Positions 54,392-64,000 of a DNA stretch of 64,000 bases are shown piece after piece (position 1 is the stretch's first letter; every line of letters begins with the position of its first letter). Position numbers and translations under genes: made by a program. The DNA is from Moesziomyces globuligerus (Eukaryota; Basidiomycota; Ustilaginomycetes; Ustilaginales; Ustilaginaceae): positions 124,001-188,000 of the forward strand of contig JARVLF010000022.1 in assembly GCA_030849465.1 (NCBI GenBank), read 5' to 3'. A model generated the notes under the pieces. It had not been told where the DNA came from, made no database searches, and saw only the letters and a list, made by a program, of their open reading frames with translations.

Positions 54392-57300
54392 ATGGATGTA
54401 AGTTTCTCTCCCTCTACGGAACTGTGCAGCCAGTCCCATCACAGACATCACCGAGAGCCGCTCTCTGACTCGATACCCACGCCTATTTGTCTTCCTCCGT
54501 ACCCAACAGCCCTCCTTCGTCCAGGGGCTTCACGAGCTCCTCAAGCAGAGCAACGTCCCCGATACCAACACCGTCAAGGCTGCCACCGATGCGCTCCAGA
54601 ACAACTACTACAAGAACGCCCAGTGCGTGCCGGCTCTATTTGAGATCCTCGCCACCTCCCCCGACCTCGCCGTCCGACAGCTAGCCGCCGTCGAGCTGAG
54701 GAAGCGCCTCGCAAAGAGCGGCGGCAAGGTCTGGAATAAGCAGTCTGTCGACGTTCGCAACGGCATCAAGTCCAAGCTCCTCGAGGTCGTCACCAACGAG
54801 CAGGCTGCCCCCGTCCGCAACGCCATCGCCCGTGTCATCTCCGAGATCGCCAAGCGCGAGCTCCCCCTCGGCACCTGGCCCGAGCTCCTCCCCTTCCTCT
54901 TCAACGCCGCCGAGTCGCCCCAGGCCATCCACAGGCAGATCTCCCTCTTTGTCTTCTACACCGTCCTCGAGACCTTTGTCGACGGCGGCGAGGCCCTCGA
55001 CAAGCACCTCCCCCAGATCATGCAGCTCTTTGCAAAGAGCCTCCAAGACCCCGAGAGCATCGAGGTCCGCGTCACCACCGTCCGTGCCCTCGGCAAGGTC
55101 GCGCAGAACCTCGAGAGCGACGCCTCGGCCGACCTCGCTGCCATGCAGTCCGCCGTGCCCCAGATGGTCGGTGTGCTCAACCAGTGCCTTGAGCAGAGCA
55201 ACCAGGACGGCGTTCGCCAGATCCTCGACGTCCTCGAGGAGATCTGCATGCTCGAGGTCCCCATCATCTCGAACCACATTGCCGAGCTCATCGACTTCTT
55301 CCTCGCCAACGGTGCCAACACCGAGCACGAGGAGGACCTCCGTCTCATGTGCCTCAACTCTCTCATCTGGATCTGCTCCTACAAGCGCTCCAAGGTGCAG
55401 AGCCTTGGCCTCGCCAAGCACATGATCGCTCGCCTCATGCCCATCGCCGTCGAGGAGGACTCGGACGACGTCGACGAGGACTCGCCCTCGCGCCTCGCCC
55501 TCCGCGTCATCGACGGCCTCGCCACCGAGCTTCCCCCCAGCCACGTCTTCCCTCCCTTGCTCGAGCAGATGCAGGCCTACATGAGCAACCCCGACCCGCA
55601 CCACCGCAAGGCCGCCATGATGGCCTTCGGTGTCTCGGTCGAGGGCTGCTCCGAGTACATTCGCCCTCACATGAACGACCTCTGGCCCTTCGTCGAGGCC
55701 GGCCTCAAGGACGGCGATGCCGTCGTCCGCAAGGCTGCCTGCGTTGCGCTCGGCTGCCTCTGCGAGATGCTCGAGGAGGAGTGCGCTGCCAAGCATGCCA
55801 CCCTCCTGCCTGTCATCATGGAGCTCGTCAACGACCCCGCCACGCAGCGATCCGCCTGCACCGCCCTTGACTCGCTTCTCGAGGTGATGGGTGCCGACAT
55901 CTCGCAGTACCTCCCTGCCATCATGGAGCGCCTCGCCGGCCTCCTCGAGACCGCGCCCTTGCCCGTCAAGGCCACCGTCACTGGCGCCATCGGCAGTGCC
56001 GCCCACGCCTCCAAGGAGGGCTTCCTGCCCTACTTCGACCAGACCATGCAGCGCATCAAGCCTTTCCTCACCCTCACCGAGGAGGGCGATGCCATGGACC
56101 TGCGAGGTATCACCACCGACACCGTTGGCACCTTCGCCGAGGCTGTCGGCAAGGAGGCCTTCCGTCCTTACTTCCAGGACCTCATGAAGCTCGCCTTTGA
56201 GGGCATGGACCTCAACAACCCGCGCCTGCGCGAGTGCAGCTTCATCTTCTTCGCCGTCATGTCGCGCGTCTTCGGTGAGGAGTTCTCTCCCTTCCTGCCG
56301 CACGTCGTGCCCAGGCTCCTCCACTCGTGCCAGCAGTCCGAGCACGACCCCGTCCCCGGCGCTTCGGGCGATGGCACTGTCAACGGCATCAACATCCCTG
56401 GCATCAGCGGTGGTGACGAAGAGGACGACGATGGCTTCGTCGACATGGACGAGCTCAACGACGCTTTCCTCAACGTCAACTCGGCCATCGCCATCGAGAA
56501 GGAGGTGGCTGCGGACTCGCTTGGTGAGATCTTTGCGCACACCAAGTCGGGCTTCCTGCCTTACATCCAGGAGTCGGTCGAGCAGCTCGTCATTCTGCTC
56601 GAGCACTTCTACCAGGGCATCCGCAAGTGCGCCGTTTCGGCCCTCTTCACCTTCATCAACACGCTCAACGAGCTGAGCAACCCGCAGCCGTGGCAGGCGG
56701 GTGTGCAGGTCAAGGTGCCCCTCAACGCCGACGTGCAGAAGCTCGTCAACGCCGTCATCCCCGCCGTCATGGAGATGTGGGAGAGCGAAGATGACCGGTA
56801 AGTTTGTCCCCTCATATACCCCTTTGCCGTGATACCCAGTGCAGCAGAAGCAGATGCAGTCGCACAAAACGAGACCCACCAGAGCAGCCGCAGAGCCCCC
56901 GTCGCCGTCGAAGCGACTTCCATAGGATGACAAACTTTCTCAGCTCACAATGATCACCGTTATAGGAGCGGTGGAAGTGACTATAACCTTAATAACATTT
57001 CACTGATTCGGGCACTGCTCGGCTCGGGTCTCGCAGCGGCGTGGCGCTCGCACTTGCTTCTGCATCGCTGTTCTGCAAGTGATGCGTATCGACGTGCAAC
57101 GTGACACTGACACCTGACGCCCCTTGCATACTGAACCACAGAACTGCCGCCATCGAGGTTTGCCAGTCGCTCGCCGAGTGCCTGAACAAGAACGGCCCTG
57201 CGATCATTGCTCCGGACCACCTCGACGTGGTTTGCACCTACACCATCATGATCCTGGAGAAGAAGAGCCCGCCTCAGCTGGACTCGGAGATTCCGGAGGA

Positions 57301-58072
57301 GGAGAACGAGGAGGCGTCCGAGTACGAGTCGGTGCTCGTCTCGGCGGCTTCGGACCTGGTTGGTGCGATGGCCAACGTGCTGGGTGCCGACTTTACGGAC
57401 CCGCTCAAGCAGTTCATGCCTCAGATCATGAAGTACTACACTCCCGGCCGCTCGATGAGCGACCGCTCCACGGCGATCGGCTCGCTGGGTGAGATCATCA
57501 CTGGCATGAAGGGCGCCATCACGCCGTTCACTCAGGACATCCTCTCGCTGCTCTCGCGAGCGCTTTCGGATGAGGAGGCGTCGGTGCGCTCGAACGCGGT
57601 GTTCGCGTCGGGAGTTCTGATCGAGAACACGCAGGCGGACCTGAGCGGGCACTTCCCTGCGCTGCTGGCTGCGATCCGACCCTTCTTCGAGAAGGGGGCC
57701 AACGAGGCGGACGAGGTGCTGACGGCGCGGGACAACGCTTGCGGCTGCCTGTCGAGGATGATCATCAAGAACGCCGAGGCGGTGCCGATGGACCAGGCTC
57801 TGCCGATCCTGTTCTCGTCGTTGCCGCTGCAGAAGGACATGGCCGAGTGGTCGCCGGTGCTGCACTGCATGATGAATCTGATCCAGGGCAACAACGCGGC
57901 GGCGTCGCAGAACATCAACACGATCCTGCAGCTCTTTGCGCACGTGCTTGCGGGCGACGAGGACAACCTGGGCGCGCTGCTGCGTGGCCAGGTGGTCGGC
58001 TTCGTCAGCCAGCTCAACACGCAGATCCCGGACAAGGTGCAGGCGGCGGGGCTGCAGCAGTACCTGGTGTAA
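54392..58072 (+). CDS. KAP123: karyopherin beta Kap123/importin-4, three exons
   Basis: Kap123 carries ribosomal proteins and histones H3/H4 into the nucleus. Exons are 54392-54397, 54510-56797 and 57142-58072, giving 1074 residues. The first exon codes only for Met-Asp. Intron 1 is 112 nt (GTAAGT...CAG); intron 2 is 344 nt (GTAAGT...CAG), far longer than others here. Splicing gives MDPSFVQGLHELLKQSN and later EDDRTAAIEVCQSLAECL, both in the correct frame. HEAT repeats fill the protein. An acidic loop (GGDEEDDDGFVDMDELND) lies near residue 635, as in family members. The strong codon bias suggests high expression. Confidence 0.93.
56798..57141 (+). other. intron 2 of KAP123, unusually long (344 nt)
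   Basis: It is bounded by GTAAGT and CACAG and splices in frame. Other introns in the window are 72-112 nt. The centre (about 56920-57000) is AT-richer than the rest. No clear snoRNA boxes with a closing stem were found by eye. Confidence 0.85.
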
Positions 58073-59431
58073 AGCCGGTCTCTGTCGGTGCCATCGGATG
58101 GCAACGTGGAGCCGGATCGCCATCAGTGCCAAAATACCCGAGTAGTGTCTCGACGCATTTGCTCAACCCATCGCACCCGCATCATCGCATTGAAGTGTTT
58201 CGGTTCCTTCTCATCCTTCTAGACGTTTCGAATGTTAATGTGTCTCGTACCTTGCTTGGATGTCGTGAGCGATGACGGTGCGTGTGGATCGGGGGTGCCG
58301 ATCGGATCGGGATGAGTGAAGGACGGTGGAAGCGGGAAGTGGTTGTAGTCGCGATTTGAAAGCAATTCAAGCAACCCCAGGTCGAATACAGAGACAGCAA
58401 AGCGGCTTCGCTGGCGTTTGAAGCTGGCCAACAAGAGCTCTAAATTTCTCAGAGTCCAACACTTTTGGCCCTTTTTTTTTTTCCTCCCAGACGCGCGTGC
58501 GTGGGTTGGAGTGTGCCAGCTGGACAGAAGCGCGTTGTGCAGAGGGCGAAAGCGATTCGCGTCGGCTCGGGAGCGCGCTTTGGCCCTTTGATCGCGGCGG
58601 CTGCAGTTCGACACGCTGCGCTGGCGCTCGAGCGAGCTGTCAGAGCGTGCATGTGCGCGTCCCTCGCCTCAAAGGCTTGGAAATTCGCAGCGTGCTAGCA
58701 CGGCCCACGCAAAAGAAAGGCGCTCTGCAAAGCGCAAGGCAAAGGGTGCAACAGCAGGTGCAACAGCGGGTGCAACAGCCCAGTCGGGCGCAGCTCCGAG
58801 ATCAGCACATCCTCGCTCGGCAGCCCAACCAAAGGCGGCGAGCGGGCGTGCGGGCGTGCGTGCGGCGCTGCAGCTGCGGTGGGCATCTGCGCTAGGCCTC
58901 GGCGACAGCTCGACCCCTCTCCTTGTCTCGCCAAGCGAGCCAGACCGTGATGAGAGCTGATGAGCTGTTCTTCCGCCCCGCCAACTTAGAACTTAGCACG
59001 CGCTGGCCAGGCTCCTCCATCGAGCTCACCCTCGGCACCTTGCAACCTTCTCGCGTTTCGTTGCTTCCCACCACCTTGTCTTGACGTCCTCGCCTCCTTC
59101 CTCCCCTCCCTCTTCCGTTTCGTCTTTCGCGTCGGGTTTGCTGGGTACTAGCCCTCACACCTCGCTTGCAGCGCTAGTAGTTGCTCCTTCTCCTCCTCCC
59201 CGATTCCCTTTTCCGAGAGCAGGCTTCTCCATCCGTCGGTCCCGGCTACAGGCAATCGCTGCGTCGGTCTCGCCTCGATCCTTGCTGAGCAGCGCTCAGC
59301 CATCTTCCCAGGTGATCTGGTCTCCCTGGCTCCCCACCGACCGCAACGATTGGTTCAACAGCCCTTCTCGGCCCCTGATCGAATCACATCTCGTCCCATA
59401 GCTACCACGCTTGGGTGCGACGGTAATCACC
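58073..59431. other. intergenic: KAP123 3' end and myosin V upstream region
   Basis: No gene is supported in about 1.36 kb. A T/C-rich run is at 58471-58487. A three-copy 12-bp repeat (gtgcaacagcag type) is at 58746-58781. The last 350 bp are rich in C and T, a leader-like sequence before the myosin start. Confidence 0.5.
58746..58781 (+). repeat. three copies of a 12-bp unit
   Basis: The unit GTGCAACAGC followed by AG, GG or CC is repeated three times head to tail, upstream of the myosin gene and outside any recognised coding region. Confidence 0.75.
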
Positions 59432-62400
59432 ATGGCTCCTGCCGCCACCGATCTCTTGGCCGCCTTCGTGCCAGGCACCAAGGCCTGGTTTCCAGACAAG
59501 GAGCTTGGCTGGATCAGCGCCACCCTCGCCAAGCCCGTCTCCACAACCGCCTCGGGCGAGATCACGCTCGAGTTCTCCCTAGACGAGACCGGGGCCACCA
59601 AGACCGTCACCACCAACCAGGCCAAGCTCGCCGCAAAGGATGGCGAGGATGAGCTCCCACCGCTGCGCAATCCTCCCTTGCTCGAGGCCACCGACGATCT
59701 CACCAACCTCAGTTATCTCAACGAGCCCTCCGTCCTCCACACCATCCTCAACCGATACTCGCAGCGCATCATCTACACCTACTCCGGTATCGTCCTCATC
59801 GCCGTCAACCCCTTCTACGGCCTCAGCCTCTACAGCCCCGAGATCATCCAGGCCTACTCGGGTCGTCGCAAGGGCGAGCTCGAGCCACATCTCTTCGCCA
59901 TCGCCGAGGACGCCTATCGATGCATGATCCGAGACGAGAAGGACCAGACCATCGTCGTCAGCGGTGAGTCCGGTGCAGGCAAGACCGTCTCCGCCAAGTA
60001 CATCATGCGCTACTTTGCCACCGTAGAGGACCCAGACAAGCCCGGCAGCCGCAAGGGCGCCGCCGGCAAGGACACCAGCGGCATGAGCGAGACCGAGCAG
60101 CAGATCCTTGCCACCAACCCCATCATGGAGGCCTTTGGTAACGCAAAGACCACCCGAAACGACAACTCGTCCCGCTTCGGAAAGTACCTCGAGATCCTCT
60201 TTGACAAGTCCCACGAGATTGTCGGCGCAAAGATGCGCACCTACCTCCTCGAGCGCTCTCGTCTCGTCTACCAGCCAGAGACGGAGCGCAACTACCACAT
60301 CTTCTACCAGCTCTGTGCAGGCGCTCCCTCCTCCGAAAAGAAGGACCTCGGTCTCGACGATGCCTCCAAGTTCTTCTACCTCAACCAGGGCGGCAACGGC
60401 AGCCACATCATCAACGGCCTCAACGATGCCGAAGAGTTCAAGGCGACCCAGAAGGCCCTCAGCACCGTCGGCCTCACCATCGAGCGTCAGTGGAACATCT
60501 TCCGTCTCCTCGCGGCTCTCTTGCACCTCGGAAACGTCAACATCACCGCCGCCAGGACCGACGCCGTCCTCGCAGATGACGAGCCCAGCCTCTTCATGGC
60601 CACCCGCATGCTCGGCATCGACTCCTCCGAGTTCCGCAAGTGGACCGTCAAGCGCCAGCTCCAGACCCGAGGCGAGAAGGTCATCACCAACCTCACCCAG
60701 GCTCAGGCCATCGTCGTCCGAGACTCGGTCTCCAAGTACATCTACACCTGCCTCTTCGACTGGCTTGTCGACCAGATGAACCGTTCGCTCGCCCTGGGCT
60801 CGTCCAAGTCGCGCGAGTCCATGATCGGCGTCCTCGACATCTACGGCTTCGAGCGCTTCAAGGTCAACTCCTACGAGCAGTTCTGCATCAACTATGCCAA
60901 CGAGCGCCTTCAGCACGAGTTCAACCACCACGTCTTCAAGCTCGAGCAGGAAGAATACCTCCAGGAGCAGATCTCCTGGACCTTCATCGACTTCTCCGAC
61001 AACCAGCCCTGCATCAACATGATCGAGGGCAAGCTCGGCATCCTCTCGCTCCTCGACGAGGAGTCCCGCCTGCCTTCCGGCTCCGACGAGTCGTTTGTTC
61101 AGAAGCTCTACACCCAGATGGACAAGCGACCCGAGTTCAAGAACGCCTTCAAGAAGCCGCGCTTCGGACAGACCAGCTTCACCGTCTGCCACTACGCGCT
61201 CGACGTCGAGTACTCCAGCGCCGGCTTCGTCGAGAAGAACAAGGACACCGTGCCGGACGAGCACCTCAACCTGCTCAACAGCACCACCAACCCATTCCTC
61301 AAGGAGGTCCTCGACACCGCACTCAACCTGCACAAGCCCGATGAGCCCACCGATGCAGCAGCAGGCGCTGCTGCGGCTCCAGCCAAACCTGCGCCCAAGA
61401 AGCTGCCCGGAGCGAGCATCAAGAAGCCCACCCTCGGTTCGCAGTTCAAGAGCTCCTTGGTCAGCCTCATGGCCACGATCGACAACACCAACGTGCACTA
61501 CATCCGCTGCATCAAGCCCAACGAGGCCAAGAAGGCTTGGGAAGTTGAGCCGCAAAACGTGCTCGGACAGCTCCGCGCCTGTGGTGTGCTCGAGACCATC
61601 CGCATCAGCTGCGCAGGCTACCCGTCGCGATGGACGTTTGCTGACTTTGCCGAGCGATACTACATGCTCGTCTCGTCGGATCGCTGGAACATGGCGGACA
61701 TGGACAAGGTCAAGGCGCTCGCCACGCACATTCTCTCCACCACCATCACCGAGAAGGACAAGTACCAGGTCGGCCTGACCAAGATCTTCTTCCGAGCCGG
61801 TATGCTCGCTCAGTTCGAGCAGAGGAGGACCGACCGCCTCAACTCGGTCACCACCATCATCCAGAAGAACCTCAGGCGACATGTCCAGCAGAAGAAGTAT
61901 CAGGCGATGCGCACCAACGCCGTCAAGATCCAGTCGTGGTGGCGCATGCGCTTGGCCATCAAGTACGTCGAGGACCTGCGCCAGGCCACGGCTGCCACCA
62001 AGATCCAGACGGTCACCCGTGGCTTCCTCGCGCGCAAGAAGTACAACACCACGCGCGAGGCCGTGATCAAGATCCAAAGCGTCGCCCGCGGGCGTGCGGT
62101 GCGATCCAAGTACAAGACCGCCAAGGTCGAATTCTCCGCCACGCGTCTCCAAGCGCTGCTCCGAGGTGCCTTGGCCCGAAGGCAGTACCGCAAGGAGAAG
62201 CAGGGCGTCATCCACCTCCAATCGTGCTACCGTCGTCGTCTCGCCAAGAAGGAGCTCGTGGCGCGACGCAACGAAGCCAAGTCGGTGTCGCACTTCAAGG
62301 AGGTTTCGTACAAGCTCGAGAACAAGGTCGTCGAGCTCACGCAAAACCTGCAGAAGCGCATCAAGGACAACAAGGAGCTCTCGGCCAAGATCAAGGCGCT

Positions 62401-64000
62401 CGAGGAGCAGATCCTGACCTGGCAGGGCAAGCACGACGAGATCGAGGGTCGCAACCGTGGCCTCAACGAGGAGCTGGCCAAGCCCACCGTGGCCATGGCC
62501 GAGTTCGACGCGCTCGTCGCTGCCAAGCGGGAGCTGGATGCCAAGCAGGAGGCGTCGCTCAAGCGCATCGCCGAGCAGGACAAGCGCATCGCCGACCTCA
62601 CCGCCGAGATCGAGCGCCAGGCTGACGAGCTTCAGGCTCGCTCCGAGGCGCTCAACGGCGCGACCAAGTCGTCGGAAGACGATGTGGCGACGATCAACTC
62701 GCTGCGATCCGAGGTGGCTTCGCTGCGCGAGCAGCTCAACCGGGCCAACGCACTCAACACGCTGCAGAAGAACTCGCAGCGCATCGAGAACGCAGCGCCG
62801 CCCGTGTTCAACATGGCGACGGGCAAGGAGAACGGCTACGCGGCCAAGGGCAGCAAGCGCCGCCCACGCCGACACAGCGAAGCCGGACCGTGGAGCGACC
62901 AGCCGGCGAGCCGCGACGAGCACGAGGAGGCCATGCTGGCTGCCAAGCGGAGCGCGGCCACTGCCAACCGCCATGTGTCGGTCGCATTCGGTCTGGACGG
63001 ACACCAGATCCCCGGCTTGGGCGGGCAGCGCGATGGCTACGACGACGAGTACGACGAGGACGACCCGTCCGAGGAGATCATCCGCATCCTGGAGAACGAG
63101 GAGCAGCTGGACGAGGACGTGCTCAACGGCCTCATCCGCTTCCTCAAGGTGCCTGCGCCGAGTCTGCAGAATCCGCCGTCGCCCAAGGAGGTGCTGTTCC
63201 CGGCGCACCTCATCTCGCTGGTGACAAACGAGATGTGGAAGTACGGCCTGGTGCGCGAGTCGGAGCGCTTCCTGGCGAATGTGATGCAGACGATCCAGCA
63301 GCACGTCATGTCGTTCCAGGGCGAGGATGCAATCATCCCGGGCATCTTCTGGCTGTCGAACGTGCACGAGATCCTCTCGTTTGTGTGCATCGCCGAGAGC
63401 GACATGCTGCAGGGCATCGGCCCGGGTGTCGACGGCGCGGCGCGATCGTTCGAGTGGGGCGACTACGAGCGTCTGGTGACCATCGTCAAGCACGACCTGG
63501 ACTCGCTCGAGTACAACATCTACCACACGTGGATGCAGGAGGCCAAGAAGCGGCTGCACAAGATGGTGATCCCGGCGCTGGTGGAGAGCCAGTCGCTGCC
63601 CGGATTTGTGACGAGCGACCACTCGGGACGGCTGTTCAACCGACTGCTGTCGAACAACTCGACGCCGACGCACACGATGGACGACATCCTGGGCATCCTG
63701 AACAAGGTGTGGAAGAGCCTCAAGAGCTACTACGTGGAGCCGTCGGTGACGCAGCAGGTGGTGACGGAGCTGCTCAAGCTGATCGGCGTGACGAGCTTCA
63801 ACGATCTGCTGATGCGCCGCAACTTTTGCTCGTGGAAGCGGGCGATGCAGATCCAGTACAACATCACGCGCATCGAGGAGTGGTGCAAGTCTCACGACAT
63901 GCCCGAGGGGACGCTGCAGCTGGAGCACCTCATGCAGGCGACCAAGCTGCTGCAGCTCAAGAAGGCGACGCTGGGCGACATCGACATTATCTACGACGTG
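59432..64000 (+). CDS. MYO5: class V myosin heavy chain, 3' end outside window
   Basis: This actin motor carries vesicles and organelles toward growth sites and in smuts supports polar growth. The frame is open for 1523 codons from ATG 59432 to the right edge. The motor domain (about 1-800) has an SH3-like entry (GTKAWFPDKELGWISA), the P-loop GESGAGKT at residue 178, NDNSSRFGKY (switch 1), DIYGFERF (switch 2) and IRCIKPN. Six IQ motifs (IIQKNLRR to LQSCYRRR) cover about residues 808-940, then a coiled coil to about 1120. The globular DIL tail begins near residue 1210 and its late part (LMRRNFCSWKRAMQIQYN) is reached. No intron is needed. The family length of about 1600 suggests fewer than 100 residues are missing. 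Confidence 0.96.
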   Translation, partial: MAPAATDLLAAFVPGTKAWFPDKELGWISATLAKPVSTTASGEITLEFSLDETGATKTVTTNQAKLAAKDGEDELPPLRNPPLLEATDDLTNLSYLNEPSVLHTILNRYSQRIIYTYSGIVLIAVNPFYGLSLYSPEIIQAYSGRRKGELEPHLFAIAEDAYRCMIRDEKDQTIVVSGESGAGKTVSAKYIMRYFATVEDPDKPGSRKGAAGKDTSGMSETEQQILATNPIMEAFGNAKTTRNDNSSRFGKYLEILFDKSHEIVGAKMRTYLLERSRLVYQPETERNYHIFYQLCAGAPSSEKKDLGLDDASKFFYLNQGGNGSHIINGLNDAEEFKATQKALSTVGLTIERQWNIFRLLAALLHLGNVNITAARTDAVLADDEPSLFMATRMLGIDSSEFRKWTVKRQLQTRGEKVITNLTQAQAIVVRDSVSKYIYTCLFDWLVDQMNRSLALGSSKSRESMIGVLDIYGFERFKVNSYEQFCINYANERLQHEFNHHVFKLEQEEYLQEQISWTFIDFSDNQPCINMIEGKLGILSLLDEESRLPSGSDESFVQKLYTQMDKRPEFKNAFKKPRFGQTSFTVCHYALDVEYSSAGFVEKNKDTVPDEHLNLLNSTTNPFLKEVLDTALNLHKPDEPTDAAAGAAAAPAKPAPKKLPGASIKKPTLGSQFKSSLVSLMATIDNTNVHYIRCIKPNEAKKAWEVEPQNVLGQLRACGVLETIRISCAGYPSRWTFADFAERYYMLVSSDRWNMADMDKVKALATHILSTTITEKDKYQVGLTKIFFRAGMLAQFEQRRTDRLNSVTTIIQKNLRRHVQQKKYQAMRTNAVKIQSWWRMRLAIKYVEDLRQATAATKIQTVTRGFLARKKYNTTREAVIKIQSVARGRAVRSKYKTAKVEFSATRLQALLRGALARRQYRKEKQGVIHLQSCYRRRLAKKELVARRNEAKSVSHFKEVSYKLENKVVELTQNLQKRIKDNKELSAKIKALEEQILTWQGKHDEIEGRNRGLNEELAKPTVAMAEFDALVAAKRELDAKQEASLKRIAEQDKRIADLTAEIERQADELQARSEALNGATKSSEDDVATINSLRSEVASLREQLNRANALNTLQKNSQRIENAAPPVFNMATGKENGYAAKGSKRRPRRHSEAGPWSDQPASRDEHEEAMLAAKRSAATANRHVSVAFGLDGHQIPGLGGQRDGYDDEYDEDDPSEEIIRILENEEQLDEDVLNGLIRFLKVPAPSLQNPPSPKEVLFPAHLISLVTNEMWKYGLVRESERFLANVMQTIQQHVMSFQGEDAIIPGIFWLSNVHEILSFVCIAESDMLQGIGPGVDGAARSFEWGDYERLVTIVKHDLDSLEYNIYHTWMQEAKKRLHKMVIPALVESQSLPGFVTSDHSGRLFNRLLSNNSTPTHTMDDILGILNKVWKSLKSYYVEPSVTQQVVTELLKLIGVTSFNDLLMRRNFCSWKRAMQIQYNITRIEEWCKSHDMPEGTLQLEHLMQATKLLQLKKATLGDIDIIYDV

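Noticed and set aside
54681..56933. 750-residue minus-strand frame opposite KAP123
   Set aside because: In-register antisense shadow; rich in His/Val/Gly/Leu as expected from complementing biased codons.
56920..57110. Box C/D snoRNA inside KAP123 intron 2
   Set aside because: Several ATGA and CTGA words occur, but no C and D box pair of suitable spacing with a closing stem was found.
59579..63928. 1449-residue open frame on the minus strand opposite myosin V
   Set aside because: It is exactly in codon register with a certain gene; its stops would be TTA, CTA or TCA in myosin, which strong codon bias excludes. Its product has no recognisable domain.

Overview
The window is a gene-dense, GC-rich, intron-poor nuclear segment of a basidiomycete. 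It fits best a smut-type fungus of the Ustilaginales (Ustilago, Sporisorium or Moesziomyces-like). The supporting signs are strong C/G third-position bias, mostly single-exon genes, a few 72-112 nt introns with GTAAGT or GTACGT donors, and a full set of single-copy eukaryotic genes. The genus is an inference from style and gene content. I saw no transposon, tRNA, rRNA or CRISPR array.

Layout, left half. The 3' two thirds of DNA polymerase alpha (POL1) comes first, then mitochondrial GTP/GDP carrier GGC1, ER lectin YOS9 (-), and sorting nexin SNX41/ATG20. Next is an accessory-looking stretch (about 10.5-16 kb) with a secreted FAD oxidase and two tandem paralogs of an unrecognised family, the second broken by a frameshift. 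Then come exonuclease V (EXO5), GPI2 (-) and exosome cofactor MPP6 (-), a candidate XRCC4/XLF/PAXX-type end-joining factor (-), a Dal5-type transporter (-), mitochondrial NAD kinase, a CCDC124/Lso2-like ribosome factor, a mitochondrial rhodanese and SUMO E2 UBC9 (-).

Layout, right half. A LAMMER kinase, an unrecognised protein with five SLxDEL motifs, the CLASP/Stu1 microtubule factor (-), an IMPACT-domain protein, proteasome ATPase RPT5 (-), COP9 signalosome subunit 1 (-), exosome ring subunit MTR3, an ER-type MscS channel with an EF-hand (-), a CTK2-type cyclin, a mitochondrial TMBIM5/GHITM-like protein (-), importin KAP123, and class V myosin, which runs off the right edge.

Most genes are unrelated housekeeping functions that sit together only because the genome is compact. 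The compactness produces the most interesting structures. MPP6 stops 3 nt before the GPI2 start codon on the same strand, a likely dicistronic unit. The GPI2 and EXO5 coding regions overlap tail to tail by 80 nt. Other points of note are the PAXX-like C-terminal motif in the protein at 19.5-20.5 kb, the frameshifted paralog at 15.1-15.9 kb, an 11-bp tandem array upstream of the FAD oxidase, and a SUMO-site array plus SUMO-interaction motif in the IMPACT-domain protein.
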